From Actinokineospora iranica (GTDB taxonomy: Bacteria; Actinomycetota; Actinomycetes; Mycobacteriales; Pseudonocardiaceae), in contig NZ_FMZZ01000001.1 in assembly GCF_900101685.1 (NCBI RefSeq), positions 434,001-498,000 of the forward strand: 64,000 nt of DNA. The letters are read 5' to 3'. Under the pieces are notes generated by a model, which did not search any database, was not told the DNA's origin, and worked only from the letters and a program-made list of their open reading frames with translations. The stretch's first letter is position 1; the number at the start of each line of letters is the position of its first letter. Below, piece by piece: positions 19,405 through 29,986 of the stretch. The translations under genes were made by a program, and so were the position numbers.

Positions 19405-20133
19405 GTGGCTGGGGAGAACCCGGGCGTCGTGGAGATCTACACCGACGGCGCGTGCGTGCCCAACCCCGGTCCCGGCGGCTGGGGCGCTGTGCTGCGCTAC
19501 GGCGGCCACGAGCGGGAACTCAGCGGCGGCGAGGTGGAGCGGACCACCAACAACCGGATGGAGCTGATGGCCCCGATCCAGGCGCTGGAGACGCTCACCC
19601 GCCCGGCGCGGGTGGACGTCTACACCGACAGCACCTACGTCCGCGGCGGCATCACCGGCTGGGTGACGAAGTGGAAGGCGAACGGCTGGCTCACCAGCGA
19701 GAAGAAGCCGGTCGCCAACGTGGACCTGTGGCAGCGCCTGGCCGCGGCCGCGGCCCGGCACGAGGTCGAGTGGCACTGGGTGAAGGGCCACAGCGGCCAC
19801 CCCGAGAACGAGCGCGCCGACCGGCTCGCCCTAGCGGGGATGCACGCCGCGCTGCGGACGGCGGGCATCGAGCCGCCACCGGAGCGGCAGGCGGTTCGAC
19901 CGCCCCGGTCGTTCACTCAGCCGAGTGACAGCGGCATGGCAGGTGACAGTGGACAGTGCCGTGCGACCACCCGGCAGGGAAGGCGGTGTGCCGTCTCGGC
20001 GCGCCCGTCGGGCCTCTGCCATGTCCACGACCATGAGGTCCAGTGCGGCGCGCCGAAGAAGAACGGCGAGCCGTGCGCGATCGCGACCGGCGGCGGCCCC
20101 TGCGCCGCCCACCGCGGCTACCGGCGGAGCTGA
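19405..20133 (+). CDS. rnhA: Ribonuclease HI with C-terminal cysteine-rich modules
   Basis: RNase HI degrades the RNA strand of RNA:DNA hybrids. Residues 1-150 carry all four catalytic acidic residues, in [24 protein letters not shown] and NERADRLA, plus the [10 protein letters not shown] handle region. After a linker, the tail holds two similar C-C-C-H modules: Cys185/195/205 with His208, and Cys214/224/233 with His236, each with a K/R-x-G-x2-C turn. They look like small zinc-binding or nucleic-acid-binding knuckles. Typical RNase HI is ~155 residues, so this is an extended form. GTG 19405 lies 11 bases after the lipoprotein stop. A hairpin terminator follows. Confidence 0.92.
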   Translation: MAGENPGVVEIYTDGACVPNPGPGGWGAVLRYGGHERELSGGEVERTTNNRMELMAPIQALETLTRPARVDVYTDSTYVRGGITGWVTKWKANGWLTSEKKPVANVDLWQRLAAAAARHEVEWHWVKGHSGHPENERADRLALAGMHAALRTAGIEPPPERQAVRPPRSFTQPSDSGMAGDSGQCRATTRQGRRCAVSARPSGLCHVHDHEVQCGAPKKNGEPCAIATGGGPCAAHRGYRRS

Positions 20134-20150
20134 CGCGGGAAGCGCGACCG

Positions 20151-20186
20151 CGGCGAGATCCCGGTGTGCGTTCCGGGATCTCGCCG
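20151..20186. terminator. Bidirectional terminator between rnhA and the aldo/keto reductase
   Basis: Perfect 14-bp inverted repeat CGGCGAGATCCCGG at 20151-20164 with its complement at 20173-20186 and an 8-base loop. It lies between two convergent genes. Confidence 0.85.
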
Positions 20187-20199
20187 AGACGGTCGGGCC

Positions 20200-21027
20200 T
20201 CAGCCGTTGAACGTGTCCGGGTTGGGGCCGACGCGCTTGCCGTTCTCCAGCCCGGCCAGGACGTCCATGTCGTCTGGAGCCAGCTCGAAGTCGAAGATGT
20301 CGATGTTGGCCCGGATGCGCTCCGGGGTGACCGACTTCGGGATGACCACGTTGCCGAGCTGGATGTGCCAGCGGAGCAGCACCTGCGCGGTCGACTTGCC
20401 GTACTTGTCGGCGAGGGCGGTGACCGTCGGGTCGGCGATCAGGTTGCCCTGGGCCAGCGGGCTCCACGCCTCGGTCGCGATGCCGTTGGCGGCGTGGAAG
20501 GCACGCAGCTCGGCCTGCGGCAGGTTGGGGTGCAGCTCGATCTGGTTGACCACCGGCACGGTGCCGGTCTCGGCCAGCAGCCGCTCCAGGTGCGGCACGT
20601 GGAAGTTGGACACGCCGATGGAGCGGGCGCGGCCCTCGGCGCGGATCTTCTCGAACGCGCGCCAGGTGTCCAGGTAGGCGTCCCGGCCGGGGGCGGCCCA
20701 GTGGATCAGGTACAGGTCCACGTAGTCGAGCTTGAGCTTGGCCAGGCTCTCGTCGAACGCGCGCAGGGTCGAGTCGTAGCCCTGCTCGGAGTTCCACAGC
20801 TTGGTGGTGATGTACAGGTCTTCCCTCGGCAGGCCGGACGCGGCGACGGCCGCGCCGGTGCCCGCCTCGTTGCCGTAGATCGCGGCCGTGTCGATGCTGC
20901 GGTACCCGGCCTCGATCGCGGTGGCCACCGCGGCGGTCACCTCGTCGTCGGGCACCTGCCAGACCCCGAACCCGATCTGCGGAATGGTCGTGCCGTCGTT
21001 GAGGGCGACGTTGGGGACGTTCGGCAT
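20200..21027 (-). CDS. Aldo/keto reductase
   Basis: A 275-residue NADPH-dependent oxidoreductase with the AKR TIM-barrel. The catalytic tetrad is visible: Asp and Tyr in SIDTAAIYGNE, Lys in ITTKLW, His in LIHWAAP. The family signatures GVSNF and IPKSVTPERIRANI (phosphate binding) are also present. The closest well-known relatives are 2,5-diketo-D-gluconate reductases and mycobacterial AKR proteins; the natural substrate is unknown. ATG 21027 is preferred over the upstream GTG 21048 because GGAGG lies about eight bases before it. It follows gcvP on the same strand, with 123 bases between. Confidence 0.92.
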   Translation of the reverse strand: MPNVPNVALNDGTTIPQIGFGVWQVPDDEVTAAVATAIEAGYRSIDTAAIYGNEAGTGAAVAASGLPREDLYITTKLWNSEQGYDSTLRAFDESLAKLKLDYVDLYLIHWAAPGRDAYLDTWRAFEKIRAEGRARSIGVSNFHVPHLERLLAETGTVPVVNQIELHPNLPQAELRAFHAANGIATEAWSPLAQGNLIADPTVTALADKYGKSTAQVLLRWHIQLGNVVIPKSVTPERIRANIDIFDFELAPDDMDVLAGLENGKRVGPNPDTFNG

Positions 21028-21150
21028 GAAGCGGATTCCTCCGGTCACTGGATCGATTCGTCATGTGCGGCAACCTCGGAGTACCCAGGTTTCTTCCCGA
21101 TACGGCGCGCGGCCCCTCACCGTCCCCGTTGGCGGGACCGCACGCCCAGG

Positions 21151-24042
<2,892 letters not shown>

Positions 24043-24102
24043 CGGTGCGGGTCCTCCGGCGTTCGGGGTCGGGCCTGACGGCGGGCGACGGCGCCCGCGT
24101 GG

Positions 24103-24315
24103 CCCTCCCCCTCTGTCCGTGCCCGCGAACAGGCGCCTGAGAGCTTCGTCCGGCCTGTCCGGACTTGCACCTTCGGCGGAGTCGCCCGGCGGTGGCCGGA
24201 AGACTCGCTTTCCAGAGGCGTCTCGACCACGCGGTCCGTTTGCCTGAGAGGTTCCGGGGAGGATTTGCTCCTTCGGCGCCGAGTCGGCCGGTGGACCGCT
24301 CGGACTCTCCCGCGT
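24103..24315 (-). ncRNA. Tandem glycine riboswitch (gcvP leader)
   Basis: Two glycine aptamers in series on the minus strand. Each carries the diagnostic pair CCGAAGG(A/T)GCAA ... CTCTCAGGC: aptamer 1 has CGCCGAAGGAGCAAATCC then CCTCTCAGGCAAACGGACC, and aptamer 2 has CGCCGAAGGTGCAAGTCC then GCTCTCAGGCGCC. The element begins near GGGAGAGTCCGAGCGG and ends ~60 bases before the gcvP start. It should turn gcvP on when glycine is high. The boundaries are approximate. Confidence 0.93.
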
Positions 24316-24337
24316 GGGGTTTCGCGACGACCTGACG

Positions 24338-24364
24338 AGTCTATCTCGGTTGCCCCCGTGTCCA
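24338..24364 (-). promoter_or_regulatory. Candidate gcvP promoter upstream of the riboswitch
   Basis: On the minus strand a -10-like TAGACT (24338-24343) follows a -35-like TGGACA (24359-24364) with a short 15-base spacer. It lies about 25 bases upstream of the riboswitch 5' end. The spacer is shorter than ideal, so the assignment is tentative. Confidence 0.4.
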
Positions 24365-24385
24365 GGCACGCGGTGGACTGCGTTC

Positions 24386-25216
24386 ATGACCACACAAAGT
24401 CCGCTGAACGTGGAAACCGTGCTCGCCGCCCTCGACCGGCAGCTGCGCCGCGACCTGCCCGCGGACGCCCGGACGACCGTCGTCCGCACCGCCAGGCTGA
24501 CCCGGCACGTGGCGGGCACACCGCACGGGTGGTCCGGGGTGCTGTGGTCCGACCTGGACAGCGATCACCTGGACAGTGATCACCTGGACAGCGCCCACGC
24601 CGACCAGGTGATCGCCGAGGTGGTCGCCTGGTTTCGGGCCAGTGCCGGTCCGGCCGAGTGGAAGCACTACCACCACGACCGTCCCGCCGACCTCCCGAGG
24701 CGGCTGGTCGCGGCGGGCTTGGCACCCGGTCCCGACGAGGCGGTGATGGTCGCGGAGGCGGCCGCGGTGCCCGACTTCGCGCCGCCCCCGGGCGTCACGT
24801 TGGTCGCGGTGTCCGACGAGGACGGAATCGCCGCCGCTGTCCGGGTGCACGAGATGTCGTTCGGCGGGGACTTCGCCTGGCTGGGGGCGCGGATGCGCGA
24901 CGCGCTCACGACCGGATCGATGGACGTCGTGCTGGCCGTGGCCGCTGACGGCACGCCGGTAAGCGCGGCCCGCACCGAGTACTACCCGGGCACCGACTTC
25001 GCGGGCCTGTGGGGCGGCGGCACGATTCCCCAGTGGCGCGGAAAAGGCGTCTACCGGGCGCTGGTAAGCCACCGCGCGCGCCGCGCCCAGGCTCGTGGCG
25101 CGCGCTACCTCCAGGTGGACGCCCTGCCGACCAGCCGACCGATCCTTGAACGCGTCGGATTCACCCAGGTCACCACGACGACCCCGTACACCCTGCCCGA
25201 ACCAGGGCGGACCTAG
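24386..25216 (+). CDS. GNAT-family N-acetyltransferase
   Basis: A 276-residue protein with a C-terminal GNAT domain. The acetyl-CoA loop reads [21 protein letters not shown], and the family-typical end [18 protein letters not shown] follows. The N-terminal ~110 residues are a separate conserved region found in actinobacterial GNAT proteins. Between residues 56 and 70 a short tandem repeat [10 protein letters not shown] is encoded by a 15-bp DNA repeat. ATG 24386 is chosen because the frame upstream overlaps the divergent gcvP promoter. The acceptor substrate is unknown. Confidence 0.82.
   Translation: MTTQSPLNVETVLAALDRQLRRDLPADARTTVVRTARLTRHVAGTPHGWSGVLWSDLDSDHLDSDHLDSAHADQVIAEVVAWFRASAGPAEWKHYHHDRPADLPRRLVAAGLAPGPDEAVMVAEAAAVPDFAPPPGVTLVAVSDEDGIAAAVRVHEMSFGGDFAWLGARMRDALTTGSMDVVLAVAADGTPVSAARTEYYPGTDFAGLWGGGTIPQWRGKGVYRALVSHRARRAQARGARYLQVDALPTSRPILERVGFTQVTTTTPYTLPEPGRT
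24551..24592 (+). repeat. Short in-frame tandem repeat in the GNAT gene
   Basis: Two complete 15-bp units GATCACCTGGACAG(T/C) at 24563-24577 and 24578-24592 follow a partial unit at 24551-24562. They encode repeated DHLDS. Being a multiple of three, copy-number change would keep the frame. Confidence 0.85.
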
Positions 25217-25219
25217 TCG

Positions 25220-25786
25220 TCAGCCCGCGTTGCGGGCCTTGCGGCGCTGGGTGAGCTCGTCCTCGGTCGGCTGCTCGATCTCCAAGCCGTCCGCGCGCTC
25301 GGCGGGGAAATCGTGAATGGTCCCGCTGATCTCGCGGATGGCGCCGCTGACGGCGATGCCGAACACCCCCTGGCCGCCTTGGAGCAGGTCGACGACCTCC
25401 TCCGGCGACGTGCACTCGTAAACCGTCGTGCCGTCGCTGAACAGCGTGATCCTGGCCAGGTCGCGCACGCCCCTGCGGCGCAGGTGCTCGACGGCGACGC
25501 GGATGTTCTGCAGCGACACGCCCGTGTCGAGCAGGCGCTTGACGACTTTGAGGACCAGGACGTCCTTGAACGAGTACAGCCGTTGCGATCCGGAGCCGTG
25601 CGCGCTGCGCACGGTCGGGACGACCAAGCCGGTGCGGGCCCAGTAGTCCAGCTGCCGGTAAGTGATCCCGGCTATCTGGCACGCGGCGGGCCCCCGGTAG
25701 CCGACGAGCTCGTCCGGCAGTGAGGCGTCCGGGAACAGCTCGCCCTGCTCTCCGGCGTCAGCCCCGACGGGACTTTCCTCGAACAC
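25220..25786 (-). CDS. MerR-family regulator, Rv1830/ResR-like
   Basis: A 188-residue MerR-type regulator. The DNA-binding domain (GPAACQIAGITYRQLDYWARTGLV, then YSFKDVLVLKVVKRLLDTG) and the tail DELTQRRKARN match the mycobacterial Rv1830 family, which has been linked to cell-cycle/growth control and named ResR or McdR. GTG 25786 is chosen: GGGAGG lies about six bases upstream. Its neighbours DUF151, ftsR, garA and gcvH keep the same order as Rv1829 to Rv1826. A promoter candidate lies ~130 bases upstream. The orthology rests on both sequence and gene order; the regulated genes are not known here. Confidence 0.87.
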   Translation of the reverse strand: MFEESPVGADAGEQGELFPDASLPDELVGYRGPAACQIAGITYRQLDYWARTGLVVPTVRSAHGSGSQRLYSFKDVLVLKVVKRLLDTGVSLQNIRVAVEHLRRRGVRDLARITLFSDGTTVYECTSPEEVVDLLQGGQGVFGIAVSGAIREISGTIHDFPAERADGLEIEQPTEDELTQRRKARNAG

Positions 25787-25918
25787 GCCTGCCTCCCCTC
25801 GACCGGCCACCGATGACCGGCGAACGAGACCGCCCGTTCCGCTGTGGAACCGTCGGCCGGGCAAACCGGCCGGTGTGTGCGGCAACCGAACCACACCGAC
25901 GCGATTCGCTCGTCCCTG

Positions 25919-25947
25919 ACGGTAAGACGGGCGCGCGGGGAGGTCAA
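25919..25947 (-). promoter_or_regulatory. Candidate promoter of the ResR-like gene
   Basis: On the minus strand, TTGACC (25942-25947) and TACCGT (25919-25924) are spaced by 17 bases, a good -35/-10 pair. It would give a ~130-nt leader before GTG 25786, in an otherwise empty 236-bp gap. Confidence 0.55.
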
Positions 25948-26022
25948 CGCGACGCGCGGGAGCGCGTCGCACTCGCGCGCCGAACCCGGGCCGATGGCTC
26001 GGCCGGGCGCGCTCGGCGTGAC

Positions 26023-26496
26023 TCAGGTGTCCGCGCCGCGAAAGTCCTCCGGCGAGACCGAGTCCAGGAACTCCCGGAACTTCTCGACCTCGTCCTCCTG
26101 CTCGTCCGGGATGATCAGCCCGGCCTCCTGCAGGACCGAGTCCTCCGCGTGGATCGGCACGCCGATCCGCAGCGCCAGCGCGACCGAGTCACTGGGGCGC
26201 GCGGAGACCCGCACATCGCCGTCGAAGACCAGTTCGGCGAAGAAGGTGCCCTCGCGCAGGTCGGTGATTCTGACCTGTTCAAGCTCCCGGCCCAGTGCGC
26301 CGATCACGTCCTTGAGCAGGTCGTGGGTCAGCGGCCGCGCGGGCCGCACCCCCTGCTGCTCGAGGGCGATCGCGGTGGCCTCGACCGATCCGATCCAGAT
26401 CGGCAGGTACCGCTCTCCTTCGGTCTCACGCAGCAACAAGATCGGCTGGTTGGCGGGCAACTCCACCCGCACACCCACGACGCGCATCTCGCTCAT
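26023..26496 (-). CDS. Bifunctional nuclease family protein (DUF151), Rv1829-like
   Basis: A 157-residue DUF151/BFN-domain protein. The domain runs from MRVVGVRVELPANQPILLL through YLPIWIGSVEATAIALEQQG and ends in a conserved SARPSDSVALALRIGVPI segment. Plant and Thermotoga relatives show nuclease activity or structure, but the actinobacterial role is unknown. An acidic tail follows (EQEDEVEKFREFLDSVSPEDF). It lies between the ResR-like and ftsR genes, an order kept across mycolic-acid and related actinobacteria. The 151-bp gap from ftsR may hold its own promoter. Confidence 0.9.
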   Translation of the reverse strand: MSEMRVVGVRVELPANQPILLLRETEGERYLPIWIGSVEATAIALEQQGVRPARPLTHDLLKDVIGALGRELEQVRITDLREGTFFAELVFDGDVRVSARPSDSVALALRIGVPIHAEDSVLQEAGLIIPDEQEDEVEKFREFLDSVSPEDFRGADT

Positions 26497-26647
26497 CGGG
26501 CTCGCCTCCCTCCGCTCGCTGGGGCATCGGCGTCCCGTCCTATCGAGGATCGCTCATCGCCTGCTTCGACGCTACCCGCCATCCGGACCCCACGCCTGAC
26601 TATTCCACGCTGATCAGATCACAATGAGCAACGCGATGGGGCGGATT

Positions 26648-27361
26648 CTATTTCCCCGTCACCCTGCGCAGGCTCGCTTTCACCAACAGCGAGTGCAGGG
26701 TCACCGACAACGCCGCGAGATCGTGGGCGATCTCGTCGACGCGGGCGCGTGCCGCCGGATCGCGTTGCAGATACATCGGCGCGACGACCTGTTCCAGCAG
26801 ACCGACCTCGCGGTCGGCCGACGCGCGGAACGCGCGCAGGTGCCGGGGCTCGATGCCGTACTCGGCCAGGGCGGCCACGGTCCGGGCGATGGGCGCGGCG
26901 TCCGCGTGGAAGCGGCCCTCGGCATCGGCCTTGACCAGGCCGTACTGCTCCAGGCCGAGCAGCGCGGGCGCGTCGATGCCCGCCTGGGCCATCAACTCGT
27001 CCCGCGACAGCCGCACAGCGGCCCGCTCGGCCATCGCGAAGGTCTCCGGAGCGGCGACCGGCTCCGGCACCGACGCGAGCCGGGGCGCCGGAGCGCCGCT
27101 GTCGGCCCGGGCCAACTGCTCCCTGATCACCTTCAACGGCAGGTAGTGGTCGCGCTGCGCCGCGAGCACGAAGCGCAGCCGCGCCACATCCGCCTCGGTG
27201 AACCGCCGGTATCCCGACGGCGTGCGGTCCGGGCTGACCAGCCCCTCCGATTCCAGAAAGCGAATCTTGGAGATGGTCACGTCCGGGAAGTCCGGCCGCA
27301 GGTGCGACAGCACCGCGCCGATACTCAGTCCCTCACGCGCGGGCCGCCCGGCCGCCGTCAC
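26648..27361 (-). CDS. ftsR: MerR-family regulator FtsR (Rv1828-like)
   Basis: A 237-residue MerR-family protein orthologous to Rv1828 and to corynebacterial FtsR, reported as an activator of ftsZ. The N-terminus is highly characteristic: SIGAVLSHLRPDFPDVTIS, then KIRFLESEGLVSPDRTPSGY and RRFTEADVARLRFVLAAQRD, YLPLKVIREQL. The C-terminal half is an alpha-helical sensing domain. It starts eight bases after the garA stop, so it is co-transcribed with garA. The family assignment is strong; division control in this organism is inferred. Confidence 0.92.
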   Translation of the reverse strand: MTAAGRPAREGLSIGAVLSHLRPDFPDVTISKIRFLESEGLVSPDRTPSGYRRFTEADVARLRFVLAAQRDHYLPLKVIREQLARADSGAPAPRLASVPEPVAAPETFAMAERAAVRLSRDELMAQAGIDAPALLGLEQYGLVKADAEGRFHADAAPIARTVAALAEYGIEPRHLRAFRASADREVGLLEQVVAPMYLQRDPAARARVDEIAHDLAALSVTLHSLLVKASLRRVTGK

Positions 27362-27369
27362 GGTGATCC

Positions 27370-27825
27370 CTAGGCCCCCGCGCCGGGGCCGGTGAGGAAC
27401 ACCAGGCGGAACTTGCCGATCTGCACCTCGTCGCCGCCCGCGAGCACGGCCTGGTCGACCGGCTCCCGGTTGACGTAGGTCCCGTTGAGGCTGCCCACGT
27501 CGATCACCACAAACTCCCCGCCCTCGCGGCGGAACTCCGCGTGCCGCCGGGAGACGGTGACGTCGTCGAGGAAAATGTCGCTGTCGGGGTGCCGACCCGC
27601 GCTGGTCGTGTCGCGGTCCAGCAGGAAGCGCGAGCCCGCGTTGGGGCCACGCTTGACCACCAGCAGGGCCGATCCGGCCGGAAGTGCGTCGACTCCCGCG
27701 ACCGCGGGCTCCGGGGCCGGAGCCGCCTCGCGGCCCTCAGCCTCGGTGAGGAAGTCGGCCCGGAAGACCGAAGTCCGCTCCGGAGACTGCTCCGGCGGGA
27801 CGCCGGGCCCGTCGTTCGTGCTCAC
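27370..27825 (-). CDS. garA: FHA-domain regulator GarA/OdhI
   Basis: GarA (OdhI) is a 151-residue FHA protein that, unphosphorylated, inhibits 2-oxoglutarate dehydrogenase and glutamate dehydrogenase and is switched off by Ser/Thr kinases. The FHA core is intact: AGRHPDSDIFLDD, VTVSRRHAEF and VGSLNGTYVNREPVD. GTG 27825 has AGGAGG nine bases upstream; the longer ATG start is rejected. The kinase motif before VFRADFL reads ERTS (Arg17, Thr18), where M. tuberculosis has ETTS. The PknB-type threonine is kept but the PknG-type one is Arg. It lies between gcvH and ftsR as in mycobacteria. Confidence 0.95.
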   Translation of the reverse strand: MSTNDGPGVPPEQSPERTSVFRADFLTEAEGREAAPAPEPAVAGVDALPAGSALLVVKRGPNAGSRFLLDRDTTSAGRHPDSDIFLDDVTVSRRHAEFRREGGEFVVIDVGSLNGTYVNREPVDQAVLAGGDEVQIGKFRLVFLTGPGAGA

Positions 27826-27937
27826 CTGAGCTCTCCTCCTGCTGGTCAATTGCGTTGAACAGTGCCAACGTACCGTGCGCGATCAGGAGCCGGGATGGTG
27901 GTCCCACCTTGGCCGCGCGTGCCGAGCCAAGATCGTC

Positions 27938-28318
27938 TCACGGCTCGGTGAGCGCCTGATAGGCGTCCGCGTCGAGCAGCGCGTCGACGGCGTCCGGCTC
28001 GTCCACGGTGATCTCGAACAGCCAGCCCTCGCCGTAGGGGTCCTCGTTGAGCAGCTCCGGCTGGTTGACCACGGCGTCGTTCACGGCCGTGACCTCGCCG
28101 CCGACCGGGGCGAAGATCTCCGACACGCTCTTGGTCGACTCGACCTCCCCGGCCGGGCCGCCCTGCTCGATCCGCTCGCCGACCTCGGGAAGCTGCACGA
28201 AGACCACGTCGCCCAACTGCTGCTGGGCGTAGTCGGTGATCCCGACGCGCACCAGGACGTCGGTTTTGGTCGCCACCCATTCGTGTTCGTCGGTGTAGCG
28301 GAGTTCTTCGGGAATCAC
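27938..28318 (-). CDS. gcvH: Glycine cleavage system H protein
   Basis: GcvH is the lipoyl carrier that shuttles the aminomethyl group from GcvP to GcvT. The 126-residue protein is full length. The lipoylated residue is Lys63 in GEVESTKSVSEIFAP. The start MIPEELRYTDEHEWV matches the family. It is not next to gcvP but lies 3.9 kb away on the same strand, with garA, ftsR, DUF151 and the ResR-like gene between. garA begins 112 bases downstream. Confidence 0.97.
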   Translation of the reverse strand: MIPEELRYTDEHEWVATKTDVLVRVGITDYAQQQLGDVVFVQLPEVGERIEQGGPAGEVESTKSVSEIFAPVGGEVTAVNDAVVNQPELLNEDPYGEGWLFEITVDEPDAVDALLDADAYQALTEP

Positions 28319-28360
28319 CTGGTCGCCTCTCGAGGACGTGTCCGATGCGGTGGGCAGAGC

Positions 28361-28966
28361 TTAAACGGCGGTCGCCTGGTTCCGCCGCAGCAAGGCCGCC
28401 CGCGTCTGCACGACGTAGAGCAGCCCGGACCACAGGAACAGCAGGACGCCCCAGAGGGCGAACGCGTAGGCCACCGGCCGCGCCGCGGTCGCGAACGCGG
28501 AGCCGCCCTGGGCGAGCAGCAGCAGCGGGAAGGCGTACATGAGGTTGAACGTCGCGGCCTTGCCGATGTAGGTGACCTCCGGCGGGGCGAACCCGTTGCG
28601 GCGCAGCACCAGGACGCACGCGCCGACCAGCAGGTCGCGGCCGACCAGGACGGCCGCGACCCACCACGGGACGATGTCGCGCAGCACGAACGCCACGATC
28701 GTGGCCAGTGTGTAGAGCCGGTCGGCGGCCGGGTCGAGCAGGGCGCCGAGCCTGCTCGCCTGGTTGAGCCAGCGGGCGATCTTGCCGTCGAGCCAGTCGG
28801 TGAGCCCGCTGAACCCCAGCACGGCGATGGCCCAGCCGTCGGCCCGAGGGCCGAGCAGCAGGTAGAGGAACACCGGCACGCCCGCGAGGCGCAGGACGCT
28901 GAGCAGATTCGGGATCGTCCAAATGCGATCCGGTGGTGGGCTCAGGTCCCGCGCGGCTTCGGCCAT
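28361..28966 (-). CDS. CDP-alcohol phosphatidyltransferase (PgsA2-like)
   Basis: A 201-residue membrane enzyme that transfers a phosphatidyl group from CDP-diacylglycerol to an alcohol. The active-site signature D-G-x2-A-R-x8-G-x3-D-x3-D is complete in DGKIARWLNQASRLGALLDP plus AADR. About six membrane helices are predicted. The alcohol acceptor cannot be told from sequence; the place next to gcvH is where mycobacteria have pgsA2. ATG 28966 starts MAEAARDLSPPPDRIWTIPN; a longer upstream frame overlaps another gene. It lies 42 bases upstream of gcvH and is probably in its operon. Confidence 0.88.
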   Translation of the reverse strand: MAEAARDLSPPPDRIWTIPNLLSVLRLAGVPVFLYLLLGPRADGWAIAVLGFSGLTDWLDGKIARWLNQASRLGALLDPAADRLYTLATIVAFVLRDIVPWWVAAVLVGRDLLVGACVLVLRRNGFAPPEVTYIGKAATFNLMYAFPLLLLAQGGSAFATAARPVAYAFALWGVLLFLWSGLLYVVQTRAALLRRNQATAV

Positions 28967-28983
28967 GCGGGGAAGGTTATGGC

Positions 28984-29214
28984 TCAGTCGTCGCGGTGCC
29001 GCGACCAGCCCTGGCGCTCGAGGGCGGCCGGGCTCATCGAGCACGGCCTGCCGAACGCGTCGAGCCCGACCCAGCGGGCGCCGCCCCCGGTGTGCTCCAG
29101 GACGAAAGCGTGTCCGCCGCTCCACACCACGCTGCACGGCACGGTCGGAAGCAGGTGCGGCCGGGGCAGCGTCCGGGCGGACAGTGGTCTCAGGCAGGTG
29201 TTGTCGTCGCTCAT
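28984..29214 (-). CDS. Small conserved-looking hypothetical protein (76 aa)
   Basis: A 76-residue protein without a recognised domain. ATG 29214 has GAGGGG eight bases upstream, which is good initiation evidence. It has two Cys residues and a central segment CSVVWSGGHAFVLEHTGGG followed by RWVGLDAFGRPCSMSPAAL. That segment looks like a small beta-rich domain rather than random frame sequence. It ends 17 bases before the phosphatidyltransferase start, on the same strand. The function is unknown. Confidence 0.6.
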   Translation of the reverse strand: MSDDNTCLRPLSARTLPRPHLLPTVPCSVVWSGGHAFVLEHTGGGARWVGLDAFGRPCSMSPAALERQGWSRHRDD

Positions 29215-29356
29215 CTCGTGATCCCCTCTCGACAACAGTGTCGGCCTTGAAGCCGGTCGCGTTAGCCCCTTTGGCCCAATCTTGACCGGTGGACAACCAC
29301 TGTTCACACAGCGGCGGCGGGGGCCACACGGCTGTCACACTCCTGTCGAAACGGTG

Positions 29357-29923
29357 TTACGGAGCGACTTTTTCCGCGGCGAAGGTCTCCACCATCGTCG
29401 CGCAGAACGCGGGCAGGTCGTCGGGTTTGCGGCTGGTGACCAGCGGGGCGTCCGCCGAGGTGTCCACCACGACCTGCTCGTCCACCCACTCCGCGCCCGC
29501 GTTGCGCAGATCGGTCCGCAGGCTCGGCCACGAGGTGACCCGCCTGCCGCGCAGGACGCCCGCCTCGACCAGCGTCCACGGCGCGTGGCAGATCGCGGCG
29601 ACGGGCTTGCCGGTGTCGAAGAAGGACTTGGCGAAGGCGACCGCGTCGGAGTCCGAGCGCAGGAAGTCCGGGTTCGCCACGCCGCCGGGCAGCACGAGCG
29701 CGTCGTAGTCGTCCGCGGTGACGTCGGCCGCGGTCCTGTCCACGGGGAAGGTGTCGGCCTTGTCGAGGTGGTTGAACGCCTGGACGGTCCCCGGACCGGT
29801 GGACACCAGCTCGGGCGTGCCGCCTGCCTCCTGGATCGCCTTCCACGGCTCGGTCAGCTCCACCTGCTCGATGCCCTCCGGGGCGACCAGGAACGCCACC
29901 TTCCGGTCGGTGAGCACTGCCAT
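29357..29923 (-). CDS. DJ-1/PfpI family protein (type 1 glutamine amidotransferase-like)
   Basis: A 188-residue DJ-1/PfpI-fold protein. The nucleophile cysteine lies in AAICHAPWTLVEAGVLRGR and the conserved acidic residue in VAPEGIEQVEL. Relatives (YhbO, PfpI) act as stress-response deglycases, chaperones or proteases; this subgroup is usually annotated as general stress protein or protease. ATG 29923 has AAGGA about six bases upstream and is preferred over an upstream start. It is a single gene, upstream of nothing on the same operon. The precise activity is unknown. Confidence 0.88.
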   Translation of the reverse strand: MAVLTDRKVAFLVAPEGIEQVELTEPWKAIQEAGGTPELVSTGPGTVQAFNHLDKADTFPVDRTAADVTADDYDALVLPGGVANPDFLRSDSDAVAFAKSFFDTGKPVAAICHAPWTLVEAGVLRGRRVTSWPSLRTDLRNAGAEWVDEQVVVDTSADAPLVTSRKPDDLPAFCATMVETFAAEKVAP

Positions 29924-29986
29924 GTCGGTTCCTTCCACTCGGGTACAACCCGGGGATTGCCCACCGACGCGGGTTCCAATCAGCCG

